Under the pieces are notes generated by a model. The model saw only the letters and a program-made list of their open reading frames with translations. It was not told the origin of the DNA and did not search any database. A stretch of 64,000 nucleotides of DNA from Byssovorax sp. (GTDB taxonomy: Bacteria; Myxococcota_A; Polyangia; Polyangiales; Polyangiaceae), in NCBI GenBank assembly GCA_025362495.1, contig JANYGI010000102.1, positions 124,001-188,000 of the forward strand, read 5' to 3'. The position numbers and the translations under genes are program-made. Each line of letters starts with the position of its first letter. Positions within the stretch are counted from its first letter, which is position 1. Positions 17,213 to 25,167 of the stretch are shown here, piece by piece.

Positions 17213-18222
17213 CACTTTCCCTCGTCTTTCTTCGGATCTTCAGGAGCAGGCTTGTCGGGCTTGTCGACCTTCGGCGGCGTGACGACGACGGGCGGCGCCT
17301 CGACGCTGGCGGTCGGGGCCCTCTCTTCTTCGTCGAGGAAGCGAATCAGCTCGGCGTTGGAGGCGCTCTTCGCCTCGAGCATCGGGAAGTGGCCGCAGCG
17401 CGGATAGACCACGAGCCGCGCGTGGGGGAGCTCGCGCGAGAGGCGCTCTCCGAAGGGCAGGGTCGTCACCACGTCTTCGCGGCCCCAGAGCAGGAGCGTC
17501 GGCTTGTCGATGGTGTGATACCGACTCTCGACCTCGGCGTAGTGCATGCCGCGCACGCCGGCGAGGGCCGCGGCGACGGTGCCCGGGCGCTCCAGCGAGC
17601 GCTCCACGGCCTCGGCGAGCGCCTCGGAGACGAGGGTCTTGTCGAAGAAGGCCAGCGACATCCGCTCGTCGGCGCGCTCGCTGTAATACATGGAGAAGAG
17701 CGCCTCGCCCACGCCGCCGGCGCGGGACATCACGAAGAAGGTGGGCAGCTGTCCCTCGTAGACCCAGGCGTCGTAGAGGGCGATGCGACTGACCCGCTCC
17801 GGCGCGAGGAGCGCGAGCTCGAGCGTCACCGACGAGCCCCACGAGTGGGCGACGAAGGCGGCTTTATCGATCCCGCGCGACTCCAGCAAGCGCAGCACGA
17901 GGTGGGCCTCGGCCTTCGGCGAATAGTCCCCCTCGGGCCGGTCCGTCCACCCGAAGCCCTTGAGATCCATGGCGATGACCCGGTGGGTCTTCGACAGCTC
18001 GGGGATCAGCGCGTCCCACGTCTCCAGCGACGATGCGAACCCGTGAATGAGCACCACGGGAGGGCCCTTGCCCACGTCGACGTAGCGCACCCGGGCGCCG
18101 TCCACCGTCGCGAACGTGGCCGTCTTCGGCTCGCCCGCCATGGCGCCGGCGTGAAACTCGAGGCAGCCCGCAAGGAGCGGGAGCGCGCAGAGGAGCGGTA
18201 AGGTGAAGAGAGGCAGTTTCAT
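17212..18222 (-). CDS. Alpha/beta-hydrolase lipoprotein
   Basis: 336-residue lipoprotein with a lipobox at Cys20 (LCALPLLAGC) and a classic alpha/beta-hydrolase fold. VVLIHGFASSLETW carries the oxyanion HG. The nucleophile is Ser127 in VAHSWGSS, the acid is Asp250 in LLLWGREDVV, and the base is His278 in PRCGHFPML, so the triad is intact. After the catalytic domain comes a Pro/Lys-rich tail (PPKVDKPDKPAPEDPKKDEG) that may span periplasm or bind envelope. Likely an ester or amide hydrolase at the outer membrane. Start and stop overlap both neighbours (ATGA upstream, TGATG downstream), so it is firmly within the operon. Confidence 0.87.
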   Translation of the reverse strand: MKLPLFTLPLLCALPLLAGCLEFHAGAMAGEPKTATFATVDGARVRYVDVGKGPPVVLIHGFASSLETWDALIPELSKTHRVIAMDLKGFGWTDRPEGDYSPKAEAHLVLRLLESRGIDKAAFVAHSWGSSVTLELALLAPERVSRIALYDAWVYEGQLPTFFVMSRAGGVGEALFSMYYSERADERMSLAFFDKTLVSEALAEAVERSLERPGTVAAALAGVRGMHYAEVESRYHTIDKPTLLLWGREDVVTTLPFGERLSRELPHARLVVYPRCGHFPMLEAKSASNAELIRFLDEEERAPTASVEAPPVVVTPPKVDKPDKPAPEDPKKDEGK

Positions 18223-19214
18223 GGTGCGAGTCGGCTGACCTCGGCCGCGGTGGTGAACTCGTCGGCCATCTCGTAGTCCTTCGAGACCATGGTGGCGACG
18301 GTGCCAAAGCACTCGGTGACGAAGACGAACCGGTGCGAGGTGGTGGTGACGCCGTTGAGGAAGCTCACCCGATCGACGCGGAGCCGGAGCACGGGGAACG
18401 TGGCAAAGGGCGTCTTCATCGTGCCGTGGGCGTCGACCTTGGAGTCGTACTGCTCGTTGTAGATGCCACCGACGGTGATGCCCTGGACCTTGCCCGTGAC
18501 GGCCGAGAGCGTCGACCAGGAGCCGCCCTCCTTGATCGGGAAGACGAGGACCTTGACCGGCGTGCCGTATGCGAGGTTGGTGGCCTGGGCGCCGTCGGCC
18601 GGTGAGGCCACGCCGCGGAGGAGCAGCGCGCCGGACGCGACCTCGAACACGCCGAGAAGATCGGCCGTGGACGAGAGTCGTGAAGCGTAGGTGGCGCCGG
18701 GGAACGACGCCGCGAACCACTGCCCCGCGATTGGCAGCGTTTCCACCTTCTCGTCGGCCTGGCCGCTGATCGCCGCCGAGAGATCCCACACGTGCTCCCC
18801 GCCGAGGCCGACCTTGCCGAGCGTATCGACTGGCACGCTCGCCGCGGCGCTGAAACTCTCGTGGAGGCCCACCGTCACCGGGAGCTCGTCCTGGGTTATC
18901 GTCCCATCGTTGTTGGGAGGGGAGCAGGGGCCCGCGGAGCCGCCGCTGCCGCCTGCGCCCGTGGTGGCGCTGCTGCTGCTCGTCGTCGACGTCGCGCTGG
19001 TTGTGCTCTCGTGGCCACCGGCGCCCGATCCGCCGGCGCCCGTGCTGCCTGACGCCGCCGTCGAGTTGCCCGCGCCACCGCACGTCCCATCGACGTTGCA
19101 CACGCCGGAGGCGCAGTCGGCGCCGACCTTGCAGCCCCCGGGCGTGCTCGCCGCGCAGCCGCCGAGCGAGGGAAGGAGCAACAGCATCAGTGGGAGGAGC
19201 GCGCGGTACGACAT
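18219..19214 (-). CDS. Lipoprotein A, first gene of the PHA operon (paralogue of 14775-15629)
   Basis: 331-residue lipoprotein (LLLLPSLGGC lipobox). The mature part opens with a small Cys-rich module (CKVGADCASGVCNVDGTC), then a long Ser/Thr/Gly/Ala linker, then a domain paralogous to the other lipoprotein of the operon (QWFAASFP, VTECFGTVATM and AAEVSRLA are shared positions). The function is unknown. As the promoter-proximal gene it faces phaR across a 125-bp gap holding two TGCA-type palindromes. The Cys-rich start is a common myxobacterial lipoprotein module and is absent from paralogue B. Confidence 0.75.
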   Translation of the reverse strand: MSYRALLPLMLLLLPSLGGCAASTPGGCKVGADCASGVCNVDGTCGGAGNSTAASGSTGAGGSGAGGHESTTSATSTTSSSSATTGAGGSGGSAGPCSPPNNDGTITQDELPVTVGLHESFSAAASVPVDTLGKVGLGGEHVWDLSAAISGQADEKVETLPIAGQWFAASFPGATYASRLSSTADLLGVFEVASGALLLRGVASPADGAQATNLAYGTPVKVLVFPIKEGGSWSTLSAVTGKVQGITVGGIYNEQYDSKVDAHGTMKTPFATFPVLRLRVDRVSFLNGVTTTSHRFVFVTECFGTVATMVSKDYEMADEFTTAAEVSRLAP

Positions 19215-19258
19215 CGCCGACGTGCTTATCGAGAACGCCCGCCCGGGTCAACCGCTTT

Positions 19259-19326
19259 TTGTGCAGTGCAATAAGCGCAGCAGTTTCTGTGGCTTTTCGC
19301 GCGGTTTGTTGCTATCGCGGTGCAAC
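19259..19326. promoter_or_regulatory. Two TGCA-type palindromes between the PHA operon and phaR (candidate PhaR operators)
   Basis: Site 1 at 19259-19274 reads TTGTGCAGTGCAATAA. Site 2 at 19308-19326 has GTTGC and GCAAC arms separated by 9 bp and ends 13 bp before the phaR start. PhaR regulators are known to bind TGCA/CTGC-type palindromes before phasin genes and their own gene. The sites lie in the divergent 125-bp region, so one regulator could control both directions. The pattern match is by eye; footprinting would decide. Confidence 0.45.
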
Positions 19327-19339
19327 ACGGAGGTGGCGA

Positions 19340-19936
19340 TTGATCGTCAAGAAATACTCGAACCGGCGGCTCTACGACACGGAGCAGAGTCGGTACATCA
19401 CGCAGGACGAGCTCGCCGACAAGATCCGCCTCGGCGCCGACGTGCGCGTCGTCGACGCCGCGACCGGCGACGATCTCACGCAGGGGACGCTGGCGCAGAT
19501 CATCCTCGAGAGCCGCGGCGCCTCGCGCCTCTTGCCCGTGCCGCTGCTGGTGCAGCTCATCCGTATGCGCGAGGACTCGCTCGCCGAGTTCTTCGGCCGC
19601 TACATGTCGGGCGCGCTCGATCTGTATCTCCACGCGAAGGAGGGCGCCGCGGCGATCGCGCCGTACAACCCCTTCGCGACGGTGCCCTTCGCGGCCACCA
19701 ACGCGCTGGCGCGGCTCCTCCTCGGCGGCGGCGGAGGCGCCTTCGGGTGGCGCGAGCCGCCTCCAGCCGCGGTGATCCCGGCCCCGCCGCCGCTCCCGTC
19801 GCCCCCGCCCGCGCGCGAGACCAGCGACGAGATGAAGGATCTCCGCCGCGAGCTCGACGAGCTCAAGCGCGCGCTGCGCCCGCAGCGGACGCGGAGAGCG
19901 TCCGCGAGCCTGGTCAGGAAGAAGCGCCGGTCGTGA
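19340..19936 (+). CDS. phaR: PhaR-type polyhydroxyalkanoate synthesis repressor
   Basis: 198-residue regulator. The N-terminal DNA-binding domain (residues 1-60) begins IVKKYSNRRLYDTEQSRYIT, the hallmark of the PHB/PHA accumulation regulator family. It is followed by the second family domain (RMREDSLAEFFGRYMSGAL), a Pro-rich linker and a basic coiled C-terminus. The family senses PHA polymer and represses phasin and its own genes. The start is a TTG at 19340, chosen because GGAGG sits 7 bp before it and the protein then begins at the conserved motif. It is divergent from the PHA operon, which supports the functional assignment of both. Confidence 0.88.
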   Translation: MIVKKYSNRRLYDTEQSRYITQDELADKIRLGADVRVVDAATGDDLTQGTLAQIILESRGASRLLPVPLLVQLIRMREDSLAEFFGRYMSGALDLYLHAKEGAAAIAPYNPFATVPFAATNALARLLLGGGGGAFGWREPPPAAVIPAPPPLPSPPPARETSDEMKDLRRELDELKRALRPQRTRRASASLVRKKRRS

Positions 19937-19942
19937 TCGCCC

Positions 19943-19958
19943 GTTGCTGCGCTGCAAC
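19943..19958. promoter_or_regulatory. Third TGCA-type palindrome, downstream of phaR
   Basis: Positions 19943-19958 read GTTGCTGCGCTGCAAC, GTTGC/GCAAC arms with a TGC-rich centre, resembling the sites upstream of phaR. It lies 7 bp after the phaR stop and about 100 bp before the helicase gene. It could be a further PhaR-binding site or a weak hairpin at the phaR mRNA end; no U-run follows. Confidence 0.35.
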
Positions 19959-20054
19959 ATAACTCTCCGATAGCCACGCTTCGTCCCGGGTCGGGGCGCG
20001 CCTACCGGAACGTCGCCCCTGTCTGTCCTGCCCGGTCCGTGCTAGCGACCGCGT

Positions 20055-22421
20055 GTGGAAGAGATGGCCCCGCTCCCCGACGATCCCGAAGAGCTCGGGA
20101 CCCCTTCATTCCCCGACGATCTCAACGATCCGCAGCGCCTCGCGGCCGCCCACGTGGACGGCCCGCTGCTGATCTTCGCCGGCGCCGGAAGCGGAAAAAC
20201 GCGCGTCATCGTCTACCGCATCGCCAACCTCGTCGCGGTCCACCGCGTCCCCCCGTACAAGATCCTCGCGGTCACCTTCACCAACAAGGCCGCGGGCGAG
20301 ATGAAGCACCGCCTCGAAGGCCTCCTCGGCGACAGCGTCGCCAAGGATCTCTACGTCGGCACCTTCCACGCGATCTGCGCGCGCCTGCTCCGCCGCTACC
20401 ACGACGCGGCGGGCCTCGAGCGCAGCTTCGTGATCTACGACGACTCCGATCAGCGCGCGGTGATGAACCGGGTGCTGAAGGAGCTCGAGCTCGACGAGAA
20501 GCGCTTCCCCCCGCGCCAGGTGCTCTCCCGCATCCACAAGCAGAAGCAGGAGGGCAAGGGCCCGGCCGATTTCCAGCCGGAGGGCTTCTTCGACGAGCCG
20601 ATCAAGCGGTGCTTCGAGGCCTACCAGCGCCACCTCCAGGCGGCGAACGCCGTCGATTTCGACGACATCCTCCTCCACGTGCTCCGCATCATCGAGGATC
20701 CGGCGAGCATGCCCGGCGAGGAGATCCGCCGGCGCTTCCGCTACGTGCTCGTCGACGAGTTCCAGGACGTCAATCAGGTGCAGTATCGCCTGGTGCGCGC
20801 CTTCGCCAGCTCGCCACCCCACAACCTCTGTGTCGTCGGTGACGACGATCAGAGCATCTACCGCTGGCGCGGCGCCGACGTGCGGATCGTCCGCGGCTTC
20901 CGCAAGGACTTCCCCGGCGCCCAGATCGTGAAGCTGGAGCAGAATTACCGCTCCAGCAACAACATCGTCAAGGGCGCCCTCGGCGTGATCAAGCCGGCCA
21001 AGGACCGCGAGCCGAAGGAGCTCTGGACCGACAACCGCGACGGCGAGCAGATAGGCGTCATCGCCTGCGACAACGAGCACGACGAGGCCGCGTTCGTGGT
21101 CGAGCGGATCCGCGAGCTGACCGAGCGCGGCCTCTCCGCCAAGGAAGTCGCCGTCTTCTACCGCACCCACGCCCAGTCGCGCGTGCTCGAAGAGGTGATG
21201 CGCGCCGAGCGCATTCCTTACCAGATCATCGGCGGCGTCCGCTTCTTCGAGCGCGCCGAGGTGAAGGACTTGCTCTCGTACCTGCGCGTGGTGGCCAATC
21301 CGCGCAGCGACGTGGATCTGCTGCGAATCATCAACAAGCCCTCTCGCAAGCTCGGCGACACCACGCTCGACAAGCTGGTGCAGATGGCCGACGGGCGGAA
21401 CACCTCGCTCTACGAGTCGATCCAGGCCCTCTGCGACAGCGGGTCGATCAACTCGGGCACGCGCCACAGCCTGCTCTCGTTTCGCGATCTGCTCCAGAAG
21501 CTGATGAAGGCAGCGCGGGACACGCGGCCGAGCCAGCTCGCCGAGCTGGTCCTCGCCGAGTCGGGCTACACCAAGATGCTCGACGCCGACGACAGCACCG
21601 AGAACGAGGCCCGCAAGCAGAACCTGAGCGAGCTCGTGGGCTCGATCCTCGACTACGAGGAAGAGGCCCTGTCGGCCGGCGAGGAGACGTCGCTGAGCGG
21701 CTACCTGGAGCGAGTGACGCTCTCCAGCGACATCGACGCTCTGGAGGACGCGCCGCGCGTGGCGATGATGACCGTGCACGCGGCCAAGGGCCTCGAGTTC
21801 GACTCGGTGTTCATCACCGGCATGGAAGAGGACCTGTTCCCCTTTCGCAACGCGGATCCCTCGCGCAACGAGGACGTCGAGGAGGAGCGTCGCCTGGCCT
21901 ACGTGGCGGTGACCCGGGCGCGCACGCGGCTCTGGATCACCTACGCCGGGCGGCGGATGATCTTCGGGCAAACGCGCTTCGGGCTGCCGAGCCGCTTCAT
22001 CACCGATCTGCCGCGGTCGACCGTGCGCCAGGGCGCGACTCCCGCCCTCGAACGGCAGCAGTCGACCCGCGAGACTGGCAATGTTGGATCGGTGTACGCC
22101 CGCGTGCGCGCCGGCGGCTCGCCGTGGTCGCACCCACAGGAGCGCGCCGCGAGCAGCGGTGGGGCGACGTACCCGGGCCGCCCGAAGGCCGAGCCGGAGC
22201 GCGCGCCCGGCGAGCGCTACGTCGAGCGCGAGCCCGAACTCGATCAGGGCGGCGGCGAAGACGGCGCGATCCACGTCGGCGGCCGCGTCCAGCACAAGAC
22301 GTTCGGCGTCGGCCTCGTGATGAGCATCGACAACGGGGCCGATCCCATCGTGTCGGTGAAGTTCTCGGGCTACGGCGTGAAGCGGATCAAGGCCGCGTTC
22401 CTGCAGCGCGCGGGCGGCTGA
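20055..22421 (+). CDS. pcrA: UvrD/PcrA-type ATP-dependent DNA helicase
   Basis: 788-residue superfamily 1A helicase that unwinds DNA 3' to 5' in repair and replication restart. Motif I is FAGAGSGKTR (about residues 41-50). Then come VTFTNKAAGEMKHRL (Ia), VDEFQDVNQVQY (II), VVGDDDQSIYRWRGAD (III), LEQNYRSSNNIV (IV), MTVHAAKGLEFD (V) and VAVTRARTRLW (VI). The C-terminal extension ends in the PcrA/UvrD Tudor-like segment GGRVQHKTFGVGLV...VKFSGYGVKRI. A GTG at 20055 is used; an ATG at 20064 with GGAAGAG before it is equally possible and removes three residues. It is monocistronic. PcrA is a better symbol than Rep because of the Tudor-like tail. Confidence 0.93.
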   Translation: MEEMAPLPDDPEELGTPSFPDDLNDPQRLAAAHVDGPLLIFAGAGSGKTRVIVYRIANLVAVHRVPPYKILAVTFTNKAAGEMKHRLEGLLGDSVAKDLYVGTFHAICARLLRRYHDAAGLERSFVIYDDSDQRAVMNRVLKELELDEKRFPPRQVLSRIHKQKQEGKGPADFQPEGFFDEPIKRCFEAYQRHLQAANAVDFDDILLHVLRIIEDPASMPGEEIRRRFRYVLVDEFQDVNQVQYRLVRAFASSPPHNLCVVGDDDQSIYRWRGADVRIVRGFRKDFPGAQIVKLEQNYRSSNNIVKGALGVIKPAKDREPKELWTDNRDGEQIGVIACDNEHDEAAFVVERIRELTERGLSAKEVAVFYRTHAQSRVLEEVMRAERIPYQIIGGVRFFERAEVKDLLSYLRVVANPRSDVDLLRIINKPSRKLGDTTLDKLVQMADGRNTSLYESIQALCDSGSINSGTRHSLLSFRDLLQKLMKAARDTRPSQLAELVLAESGYTKMLDADDSTENEARKQNLSELVGSILDYEEEALSAGEETSLSGYLERVTLSSDIDALEDAPRVAMMTVHAAKGLEFDSVFITGMEEDLFPFRNADPSRNEDVEEERRLAYVAVTRARTRLWITYAGRRMIFGQTRFGLPSRFITDLPRSTVRQGATPALERQQSTRETGNVGSVYARVRAGGSPWSHPQERAASSGGATYPGRPKAEPERAPGERYVEREPELDQGGGEDGAIHVGGRVQHKTFGVGLVMSIDNGADPIVSVKFSGYGVKRIKAAFLQRAGG

Positions 22422-22465
22422 GCTGAACGCCGGGCGCGTGGTTTCGCCGCTCGGAGCTCACGGCA

Positions 22466-22570
22466 TAAAAAAAGCGCTGCGGGCGACCTGGGGGGGTAGG
22501 TCTCATCCGCAGCGCTCGGGAACCTGGTATTGCAGGCAGTGTGCCAGGCTGTAGCCCAGCAGATCCCGAG
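22466..22570 (-). ncRNA. Candidate small RNA (about 105 nt) ending at an intrinsic terminator
   Basis: No minus-strand gene leads into the strong terminator at 22467-22516, so it probably ends a small RNA. On that strand a stem opens at about 22570 (CTCGGGA) and closes with TCCCGAG at 22518-22512. Inside are nested pairings (CCTGG/CCAGG, GGCA/TGCC). The closing stem abuts the terminator stem, giving a compact two-hairpin RNA. A loose promoter (TTGAAA at 22602-22597, 18 bp, TTACAA at 22578-22573) lies just upstream, though its spacing to the 5' stem is tight. No known RNA family was recognised with confidence. The 22425-22806 gap otherwise holds nothing recognisable. Confidence 0.45.
22467..22516 (-). 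terminator. Strong rho-independent terminator on the minus strand
   Basis: The perfect 10-bp stem AGCGCTGCGG (plus coordinates 22473-22482) pairs with CCGCAGCGCT (22507-22516). An inner GACCT/AGGTC stem caps it. On the minus strand it is followed by seven U (plus-strand A-run 22467-22473). The plus strand has no U-run after the hairpin, so it does not serve the helicase gene ending at 22421. Confidence 0.8.
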
Positions 22571-22808
22571 GCTTGTAAGGGGCTCCGCGGCGTCGATTTC
22601 AATCCTGCGATTCAGGCCGACAAAGTCGAAACGCGGCCGAGCAAAACGCCGCAACGATTTCGCTCCGGCGCTGGCGACGAGGCGCACGCGCGCCGTTTCA
22701 GCGCGAGCTGCGGCGTCGACCTCGCCGGTGAGAGCGCTGACCGAGGTGCCCCGACATCGTTGATGCTCGCCAGCAGATCGCGGATCCGGCTACGCTGAGC
22801 GCATCCAT

Positions 22809-23561
22809 GTGACGCGCCCGACGTCCTGTTCGAACCGGTTCGTGAAGGGCACGGCGATCCTGCTCGCCACGGTCGGCGTCGTGTCGGCGCTGATGCGCTA
22901 TCTGCTGCCCGCTGCCGAGCGCGCTCGCCTCGCCGGCCCGCTCTACGGCAGCTTCGGCACCGAGCACCTGCCAGTCATGGCCGCGCACCCGGGCGCCGAG
23001 GCGGTCCACCGGATCGGCGGAGCCGCGTACATGATCCTCGGGGTGCTCCAGTTCATGCCCTCCCTGCGCTCGAGCCGGCCGGGGCTTCATCGCTGGTGTG
23101 GCCGGGTGTTCCTCGCGCTGTCGATCGTGGCCGGCGTCAGCGGAGCGTACATGGCGCTGGCGTTTCCTTTCGAGCGGGGGGAGGGTCCTCCTTCGGTGGT
23201 ATTCAGCGGAGCTCTGGTGTTCTCCGCGATCAAAGCCTATGTCCACATCCGCCGTGGAGACGTGGTGAGGCACCGCGAGTGGGTGACGCGCACGTTCGCG
23301 GTGGGCCTCGGTGTCGGCACCATCCGGCTCATCGCCGTCGTCCTCCTCAATGCGACGAGCCTCGACGCACATCAGATCATCGCGGGTTCGTTCTGGGCCG
23401 GCTGGGTGGTGACCCTCGTCGGCGCCGAGGTCTGGATCCGCGCGCAGCGCCGCGCGCCGGCTCCGTCATCAACGCTTGTCGGTGGGCGCCCAGGGGAGCA
23501 CGCCGGCGTCGTCGAGGGCCAGCAGAAGCTCTCCTATCATCCGCCCGCGCTCGGTGAGTGA
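22809..23561 (+). CDS. DUF2306-type four-helix membrane protein
   Basis: 250-residue integral membrane protein with about six hydrophobic stretches. Conserved landmarks of the DUF2306 family are visible: AVHRIGGAAYMILGVLQFMP (His-containing helix start), LHRWCGRVFLALSIVAGVSG, VRHREWVTRTF, and DAHQIIAGSFWAGWVV. The His residues may bind heme or metal, but the function is unknown. The start used is GTG at 22809 (the ATG two bases earlier is out of frame); a GTG at 22842 is an alternative. The last 31 codons overlap the convergent DUF255 gene. The conserved domain ends before the overlap, so the tail is probably dispensable. Confidence 0.75.
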   Translation: MTRPTSCSNRFVKGTAILLATVGVVSALMRYLLPAAERARLAGPLYGSFGTEHLPVMAAHPGAEAVHRIGGAAYMILGVLQFMPSLRSSRPGLHRWCGRVFLALSIVAGVSGAYMALAFPFERGEGPPSVVFSGALVFSAIKAYVHIRRGDVVRHREWVTRTFAVGLGVGTIRLIAVVLLNATSLDAHQIIAGSFWAGWVVTLVGAEVWIRAQRRAPAPSSTLVGGRPGEHAGVVEGQQKLSYHPPALGE

Positions 23562-25136
23562 CCGCGGCGTGAGCGCGGCCCCGAGGGCGCGGCGGGCCCG
23601 ATCACGGTGGGCGCCGTCGCCGGTGAGGCGGGTGAGAGCGGCGAGAAAACGGGCCGCGGCGATGTTCGGATCGAAGGGGCGATCGCGCCGCGCGAACACG
23701 CCCGCAGCCGATGGATCGAGCGATTTCGCGAAGTAGCCACCCGAGGAAGGATCGGTGAAATCACGCTCCATCGCCGCGGCGATCTTCACGGCGGCGTCGC
23801 GGTACGCGGCCTCGCCCGTCACCTCGGCGAGGCGGGCCAGGGCGAGGCCGAAGCTGCTCGCGTCGGCGAGGTAACGCGCGGTCGTGCCGGTGCGCTTCAC
23901 GCTCCCGTCGGGCGCCACGAGCCGCGCGAGGACGAGATCCGCAGCGCGCCTCGCCGAGGTGAGCGCCGCCGGATCGCGAGCGACCTCGTACAGCGTGGCC
24001 AGCGCCGCGATGGCGAGGCCGTTCTCGTGCGCATAGACATGGTCGTCGACGCGCGGAACGCCGAGCTTGCGTCGCTCGGCGTCGGAGAGCCGGTAATAGA
24101 CGTCGCCGTCGACGAACTTCGCGCCGCGATCGTGGGCGTTGGCGTCGGCGTCCTGGCTCGGGAGAAAGGCCCCGTCCGGCGTCGAGAGGAAGGCGCCGAG
24201 ATACCGCGCGATCCCCCGGGCGTCGGCGAGTAGACCCGGATCCTTCGTGGTCGCGTAGCCGCGGGCGTAGGCCTCGAGGTTGGCCGCCTGATAGGACATC
24301 AGCTTCTCGTAATGAGGCTTGTCCCAGGTCGACGCGGACGAGTACTGATAGACCCCGCCCCACACCGGATCGAGGAGGGCGCGCTGCTGTTTCAGGCTGA
24401 AAATGGCGCGCTTCGTGGCCTCGGCGTCGCCGTGGGCACCGCGCCGGAGCTCGAGCTCGATGGCCGCGCCGAGGGGTGATTTCTGGCGGCGCCCCCAGCC
24501 CCCCTGCTCGGGATCGTAGTACGAATCGAGCTGGAACACCGTCGCTCCAGCGGCCCAGCCGAGGGCCTCGACCGGCGCGGGCAAGTCGGAGGGGCCGAGC
24601 GCCTCGGCCGCGGCCGGCGCGCCCTTCGCGAGCGACTCGAGATCGGCGAGGATCGTGCGCAGCTCTTCCGGAGGCAAATAGCCGCGGTATTTCCCGATCT
24701 CGCGGCCATCGGGGGAGAAGATGATCGTCGCGGGCCAGCCCCAGTCCCCGTAGCGCTCGGCGAGATCGGGGTGCTCGTCGACGTCGATGCGCACCGTGAC
24801 GAAGCGGTCGTGGAGGGCGCGGCCGATGTCCGGCTCGAGATACGTTGTCTCGTCCATGACATGGCACCAGTGGCACCACTCGGCTGCTCCGTCGAGCAGC
24901 AGATACTTGCCCTCGCGGCGGGCGCGATCGAACGCTTCGGGCGACCAGGCAGCCCAGGTGAAGGCGCGCTCGGCCGCCCGCGCCCGCGACGCTGCGATGT
25001 TGACCTCGTCGGGCGTGCCGGCGCGGACGAGGCCATGCGCGGCGTCCGGTGCGCGGGCGGGGCCGGCGCCCACCGTGGCGTGATCGACGCACGCGGCCAG
25101 GGAAAGAGCGAGGATCGGGGCGACAAGAACCTTCAC
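23469..25136 (-). CDS. Thioredoxin-domain/DUF255 lipoprotein (YyaL/SSP411-like)
   Basis: 555-residue protein. The N-terminus is a lipobox signal (VKVLVAPILALSLAACVD, Cys at LAAC). Then comes the DUF255 thioredoxin-like domain with the redox motif AEWCHWCHVMDE (C-x2-C) and DVDEHPDLAERYG, followed by a six-hairpin glycosidase-like toroid of repeated helices (KLMSYQAANLEAYARGYA, FLPSQDADANAHDRGAKFVD). It resembles the YyaL/spermatogenesis-associated protein 20 family, but those are usually cytoplasmic; lipidation here is unusual. The GTG at 25136 was chosen because it starts the signal peptide. Longer frames run into the divergent thioesterase. The 3' end overlaps the DUF2306 gene by 93 bp. Confidence 0.82.
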   Translation of the reverse strand: MKVLVAPILALSLAACVDHATVGAGPARAPDAAHGLVRAGTPDEVNIAASRARAAERAFTWAAWSPEAFDRARREGKYLLLDGAAEWCHWCHVMDETTYLEPDIGRALHDRFVTVRIDVDEHPDLAERYGDWGWPATIIFSPDGREIGKYRGYLPPEELRTILADLESLAKGAPAAAEALGPSDLPAPVEALGWAAGATVFQLDSYYDPEQGGWGRRQKSPLGAAIELELRRGAHGDAEATKRAIFSLKQQRALLDPVWGGVYQYSSASTWDKPHYEKLMSYQAANLEAYARGYATTKDPGLLADARGIARYLGAFLSTPDGAFLPSQDADANAHDRGAKFVDGDVYYRLSDAERRKLGVPRVDDHVYAHENGLAIAALATLYEVARDPAALTSARRAADLVLARLVAPDGSVKRTGTTARYLADASSFGLALARLAEVTGEAAYRDAAVKIAAAMERDFTDPSSGGYFAKSLDPSAAGVFARRDRPFDPNIAAARFLAALTRLTGDGAHRDRARRALGAALTPRSLTERGRMIGELLLALDDAGVLPWAPTDKR

Positions 25137-25167
25137 GAGGCCCGCTACGGGCGGGGAGGGGCAAAGG

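Noticed and set aside
22466-22700. 6S RNA
   Set aside because: A GGGCTACAGCCTG stretch recalls the 3' part of E. coli 6S RNA, but the region between stem and terminator is only about 105 nt and lacks the long hairpin with a central bubble.
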